Part shown: positions 49,811 to 52,814 of the stretch, piece after piece | Layout: each line of letters opens with the position of its first letter | Numbering within the stretch: the first letter of the stretch is position 1 | Origin: an uncultured Oscillibacter sp. | GTDB lineage: Bacteria; Bacillota; Clostridia; Oscillospirales; Oscillospiraceae | DNA: 52,814 nucleotides | Assembly: GCA_947577075.1 (NCBI GenBank) | Contig: CANPTW010000017.1 | Location: 1 to 52,814, forward strand | Direction of reading: 5' to 3' | Translations under genes and position numbers: made by a program | Notes under the pieces: generated by a model | The model's input: only the letters and a program-made list of their open reading frames with translations | What the model was told of the DNA's origin: nothing | Databases searched by the model: none

Positions 49811-49854
49811 AGGACGCTTTAGAATGGAAGGAAGTGTCTGTCAATCGACCTTGA
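49732..49854 (+). pseudogene. 40-aa fragment resembling a ParB-like helix-turn-helix region
   Basis: In another frame: MALAVGIGEQTMGRIAWLSE followed by DAPQALKDALEWKEVSVNRP and a stop, a pattern seen after the ParB nuclease-like domain of phage and plasmid proteins. It overlaps the broken helicase end, so a second gene was joined there. Too short for certainty. Confidence 0.4.
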
Positions 49855-50342
49855 TGCTGGACAGCACCACAATCAAGGACCACCAGCATGGGGGCGGGAC
49901 CAAAAAGGGGATGAAGAAACTCTCGAACGCAGCCGGGAAGGATTGACTGTGAAGGTCCATATAGTTGTGGATGGATTGGGAAAGCCCATTGCGGCTTATA
50001 CTCCCACCAGGAAATTGCAATGATATTTGTTACGCGCGGAAACTGTTGGAGCCCTATGATTTACAGGGCAGATATGTCATAGCGGATAAAGGCTATGATT
50101 CCGACAGCTTCATAAAGCGGCTGACAGAGAGGGAAACGATGGTTGTGATTGCAAGTTGCAGGACCGCAAAGCATCCCAGAAGCATTGACCGGTATATTTA
50201 TATGAAACGTTATCTGGCGGAGAATTTGTTCCTGAAACTCAAGGTTCATTGCCGTTTATCTGCCAGATTTGAAAAGAGAGCTGCTTCCCTTGCTGCCGTC
50301 CCCCGTCTCGCTGCTATCCTTATTTGGATTGCTGGAGTTTGA
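49851..50342 (+). mobile_element. IS5-family transposase remnant
   Basis: Catalytic-domain pieces in shifting frames: MLDSTTIKDHQHGG (first Asp), VKVHIVVDGLGKPI, then after an indel DLQGRYVIADKGYDSDSFIK (second Asp) and YLAENLFLKLK (Glu), ending LAAILIWIAG. The N-terminal half, inverted repeats and intact frame are missing. Inactive. Confidence 0.82.
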
Positions 50343-50390
50343 AGACACCCCCGTGCAGCATTTAAAGTAAACAAGGAGAATTTTGGTAGC

Positions 50391-50419
50391 TTGCGGAGGG
50401 CACGAAAATTTGGTATAAT
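50391..50419 (+). promoter_or_regulatory. sigma-A promoter of the sigma-54 activator
   Basis: TTGCGG, 17-base spacer, perfect TATAAT; 28 bases before the start. Confidence 0.75.
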
Positions 50420-50446
50420 AAAAAAAACTTTCATAGGTGGACTTTG

Positions 50447-52507
50447 ATGACAAAAAAGATTATTTTAGTAACTCAGGCGACCTCTACCGGACCTACATAC
50501 GTAGAGTGGCTGACTTATTTTTTCGGCGCGAGCATAGATTTAAAACAATTCAGCGTGGAACAGCGTGATTTTGAAGAGATTCCACAGGATGCGGATTTGT
50601 ATATCGTTGCGGCAACATCCAGCGATGCGTTCAGTCAAGTTGTTTCGTTGATCCCTCCGGGCTGCAAATTGATTTCTCCCTCTGTTACTTTCTTTAAAAA
50701 AGAGATCGAGACTCTGCGGCAATTGCCTCGGGGGACTCGCGCAATACTGGTGAACCTCAGTGTTCAGATGGCGATTGAGAGTATAGCGGAGTTGAATCGG
50801 TTGGGCATTACGCATATCGAGCTTACGCCGGTGTATCCCGGTTCCGGCTGTCCGACGGATGTGGATCTTGCCATTACCCCGGGCGAGCGGCAGCACGTTC
50901 CCCCCGATATATCCCATGTGCTGGACCTTGGACCTCGCGTTTTTACCGCAGATACACTACTGGAAATCGCCTTGGCGCTTGGATTTACATGGTTCCCTAA
51001 AAGCCAGAAATTTCATGCTTATTCTGAATCCCTGGCCGACCATGGAAAGAGTCTGGCTGCGCTATGGAGCGCTAATTTAAAAACAGAGACATATTTGGAT
51101 ATCCTGATGGGAGCATTGGAAACGGGAATTTTGGGTATTGATGTGGAAAACCGCATTTTTGCGTTGAACTCTATGGCGGAGTCCATGCTGGAGCTTCGGC
51201 GGGATACAGCGCTGGGGCAGCCTCTCTCGCAGGTTTGCTGCGAATTAGCCCAGCAGCTGACAGAGGAAGACTGTCGTTTACGCTCCTCTCGCTTGATTCA
51301 GCTTTCAAACGTTTATATCAGCCTCTCTTCTGTGCCCGTAGATTGGCAGGGGGAGCTGATCGGATGTTTTCTCCTGCTCCAGAGATTCACTGAGGAGGAG
51401 GAGCGCCAACACCAGTTCCGGCGGCAGCTTTACCACAGAGGCTATCGGTCAAAGTATGTATTTGATGACATTATTACACAAAGCGAGCCTATGCTGCGCG
51501 CAAAGCAAATCGCCGCAAAAATGGCGCGCACAAACTCCGCGATCCTTTTGACTGGAGAGAGCGGCACGGGCAAAGAGCTGTTTGCCCACTCCATTCATTA
51601 CGCATCCTCTAGACGTGACAACCCGTTTGTTGCCATCAACTGCGCTGCACTGTCTGATTCGCTTTTGGAGAGCGAATTGTTTGGCTATGATGAAGGAGCG
51701 TTTACCGGCGCTAAAAAGGGTGGAAAGATGGGGCTGTTTGAATATGCCCATCGGGGTACGCTCTTCATGGACGAGATTGAAGGAATGAGTCCGCCAATGC
51801 AAGCCAAGCTGTTGCGGGTCCTACAGGAAAAAGAGTTCATGCGTGTTGGGGGGAACAGTATCATCCCCATTGATGTCCGTATCATTGCCGCTTCCAACGA
51901 AAACCTTTTGGAACGTGTGCGGCAGGGAAGGTTCCGCAGGGACTTGTATTATCGGCTGAACACACTCCCCATCGAGATACCGCCTTTGCGGGAGCGGGGC
52001 GATGATGTGTTCCTGATTGCGCGGCATTTGATGCTTCGAACGCATACAAGGTATACCTTTTCTCCGGAGGCCCATGAAATTCTCCAAAAGTATACATGGG
52101 AAGGAAATGTCCGGGAATTGGCGAATTTGGTAGAATACCTTGCTATGCTGGATAAGAAAGAGATTGACGCGGAGGATCTGCCGCCCTATTTGCGGACAGT
52201 GGGGGATTCAGCGCATTCGGATAGAGACGGCTTGCGCGACCGGTTTCGAGAGGCCACCTATGGAAGGGAAGAGGCATTTTCTTTTGTTCTTTCTGCTCTG
52301 AGCCAAGCCGGGCGTGGAGTCGGCAGAGGGACCTTGATGCAAGAGGCCAGGGCTCGAGGCATTCCGTTGACTGAGCAGGAAATCCGGGATATACTGCAAA
52401 CACTCCATTCTCTTGGACTTGTCTCCGTTTCCAAAGGGAGGGGTGGCAGCAAACTCACACAGGTGGCATGGATGCTTCTCTCTACGCTAAAATTTGAGGA
52501 TACGTAA
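50447..52507 (+). CDS. sigma-54-dependent transcriptional activator with PAS domain
   Basis: 686 aa. N-terminal region (1-200) resembles the PrpR-type sensory domain; PAS domain about 220-320; AAA+ domain with Walker A GESGTGKE from residue 370, the sigma-54 contact loop GAFTGA at 417-422, Walker [11 protein letters not shown] and arginine-finger segment [12 protein letters not shown]. The C-terminus (from about 600) looks like a winged helix ([20 protein letters not shown]) rather than the usual Fis-type helix-turn-helix. It should open a -24/-12 promoter; one lies 153 bases past its stop. ATG at 50447 preferred over TTG 50444. Moderate GC compared with the core genes. Confidence 0.95.
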   Translation: MTKKIILVTQATSTGPTYVEWLTYFFGASIDLKQFSVEQRDFEEIPQDADLYIVAATSSDAFSQVVSLIPPGCKLISPSVTFFKKEIETLRQLPRGTRAILVNLSVQMAIESIAELNRLGITHIELTPVYPGSGCPTDVDLAITPGERQHVPPDISHVLDLGPRVFTADTLLEIALALGFTWFPKSQKFHAYSESLADHGKSLAALWSANLKTETYLDILMGALETGILGIDVENRIFALNSMAESMLELRRDTALGQPLSQVCCELAQQLTEEDCRLRSSRLIQLSNVYISLSSVPVDWQGELIGCFLLLQRFTEEEERQHQFRRQLYHRGYRSKYVFDDIITQSEPMLRAKQIAAKMARTNSAILLTGESGTGKELFAHSIHYASSRRDNPFVAINCAALSDSLLESELFGYDEGAFTGAKKGGKMGLFEYAHRGTLFMDEIEGMSPPMQAKLLRVLQEKEFMRVGGNSIIPIDVRIIAASNENLLERVRQGRFRRDLYYRLNTLPIEIPPLRERGDDVFLIARHLMLRTHTRYTFSPEAHEILQKYTWEGNVRELANLVEYLAMLDKKEIDAEDLPPYLRTVGDSAHSDRDGLRDRFREATYGREEAFSFVLSALSQAGRGVGRGTLMQEARARGIPLTEQEIRDILQTLHSLGLVSVSKGRGGSKLTQVAWMLLSTLKFEDT

Positions 52508-52553
52508 ATGCAATAGGGTGAAGTTTTTGCAAAAGCTTCACCCTATTGCATTT
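52506..52553. terminator. bidirectional terminator behind the activator
   Basis: Perfect 18-bp arms AAATGCAATAGGGTGAAG / CTTCACCCTATTGCATTT around TTTTTGCAAAAG; it begins inside the stop codon. Confidence 0.92.
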
Positions 52554-52659
52554 GTTCCATTTTAGATAATATCGTGAGGACCAGCAGAAATTTGTGCGTA
52601 TTGACGATTCTTCATTGTATAATCAAACACATATGCCAAAATTTGAAGGAAACAAAATA

Positions 52660-52675
52660 TGGCATGCTTTTTGCT
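52660..52675 (+). promoter_or_regulatory. sigma-54 (-24/-12) promoter
   Basis: TGGCATG-N4-TTGCT, matching the consensus TGGCAYR-N4-TTGCW at every defined base, with GG and GC exactly 12 bases apart. It points right, out of the window, and is presumably served by the activator just upstream. The rest of 52554-52726 carries no gene. Confidence 0.85.
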
Positions 52676-52726
52676 CAAATAATTTGAACACAGATGTTGC
52701 CGGAATATTTTGAGAGGAGAGATATT

Positions 52727-52783
52727 TTGACTTCCTATTTTGATGAAATTGTGGACAGGTGTAAAGAGACACGCAAAACGTAA
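52727..52783 (+). CDS. possible 18-aa leader or broken first gene of the sigma-54 operon
   Basis: TTG start behind GAGGAGAG: reads TSYFDEIVDRCKETRKT and stops at 52781. Spacing from the -12 element (about 50 bases) fits a first gene. It may be a leader peptide, a decayed gene, or chance; the window ends 31 bases later. Confidence 0.3.
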   Translation: MTSYFDEIVDRCKETRKT

Positions 52784-52814
52784 TTGAAGAACGTTGATAA
52801 AGGTTGAAATATCC

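Noticed and set aside
49851-50342. Functional insertion sequence
   Set aside because: The transposase is missing its N-terminal half, has several frame breaks, and no terminal inverted repeats are seen.
37518-50400. CRISPR array or cas genes in the accessory island
   Set aside because: Repeats here are inverted or two-copy, with no regular repeat-spacer spacing and no Cas motif.

Overview
The window looks like the chromosome of a high-GC, spore-forming anaerobic Clostridia member, probably of the Oscillospiraceae (Flavonifractor/Lawsonibacter/Oscillibacter type). That placement is an inference from gene content and codon style, not from a marker tree. Pointers are: the Firmicutes order ylxM-ffh-rpsP-khpA; a LysM plus GH18 spore-cortex-type hydrolase; pyruvate phosphate dikinase with Clostridium symbiosum-like catalytic residues; an FprA flavodiiron protein; a type II pantothenate kinase; and a duplicated 2-hydroxyacyl-CoA dehydratase activase.

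Region 1-37.5 kb is ordinary, GC-rich core chromosome. In order it holds: citrate synthase (cut by the left edge) and a hybrid histidine kinase; an endonuclease/exonuclease/phosphatase-fold protein; a purine cluster purA - small unknown gene - purB; the LysM/GH18 enzyme divergent from a YkvI-like membrane protein; a 196-bp MITE-like element; bactofilin; queH; an operon of two activase-related proteins and a flavodoxin-fold reductase; an SGNH hydrolase; a nucleotidyltransferase; a DUF5655-like gene behind coaW; ppdK; the SRP/ribosome group; a lipoprotein; fprA; a GntR-controlled ABC exporter operon that reads into a small multidrug-export-type protein and a lipoprotein; a DUF2238-like membrane protein; two CobW-type GTPase-fold proteins, one with a very long histidine tract; and a chemoreceptor. 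Many genes have clear sigma-A promoters with 17-base spacers and hairpin terminators, listed separately. Two near-identical LacI-type palindromes sit in the leaders of the activase operon and of ppdK.

Region 37.5-50.4 kb is a decayed accessory island with lower and patchy GC. It contains a cluster of hairpins, a thyX pseudogene broken by two stops and a frameshift, a 116-base nested palindrome followed by small tightly spaced genes, and a recombination junction joining a ribbon-helix-helix fragment to a DUF2726 fragment. Next comes a minus-strand block that I read as the remnant of a filamentous phage (inovirus-like) or related rolling-circle element: a small acidic/basic protein in the position of an ssDNA-binding protein, a Cys-rich peptide, a Rep_trans initiator broken in a C run, a tRNA-Arg(CCG), a coat-like single-TM protein broken near its start, and three further tiny proteins. 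No Zot/pI assembly ATPase and no adsorption protein are visible. Then come a truncated YhcG-type nuclease, a UvrA2-like ABC ATPase flanked by one intact and one decayed copy of the same 54-aa gene, a SWIM zinc-finger protein, a MazG-type domain fused to an unknown AT-rich domain, a damaged nuclease-helicase, and an IS5-family transposase remnant.

Region 50.4-52.8 kb carries an intact sigma-54-dependent activator. A textbook -24/-12 promoter lies 150 bases after it and reads off the right edge, so the activator's target operon probably starts at the window border.
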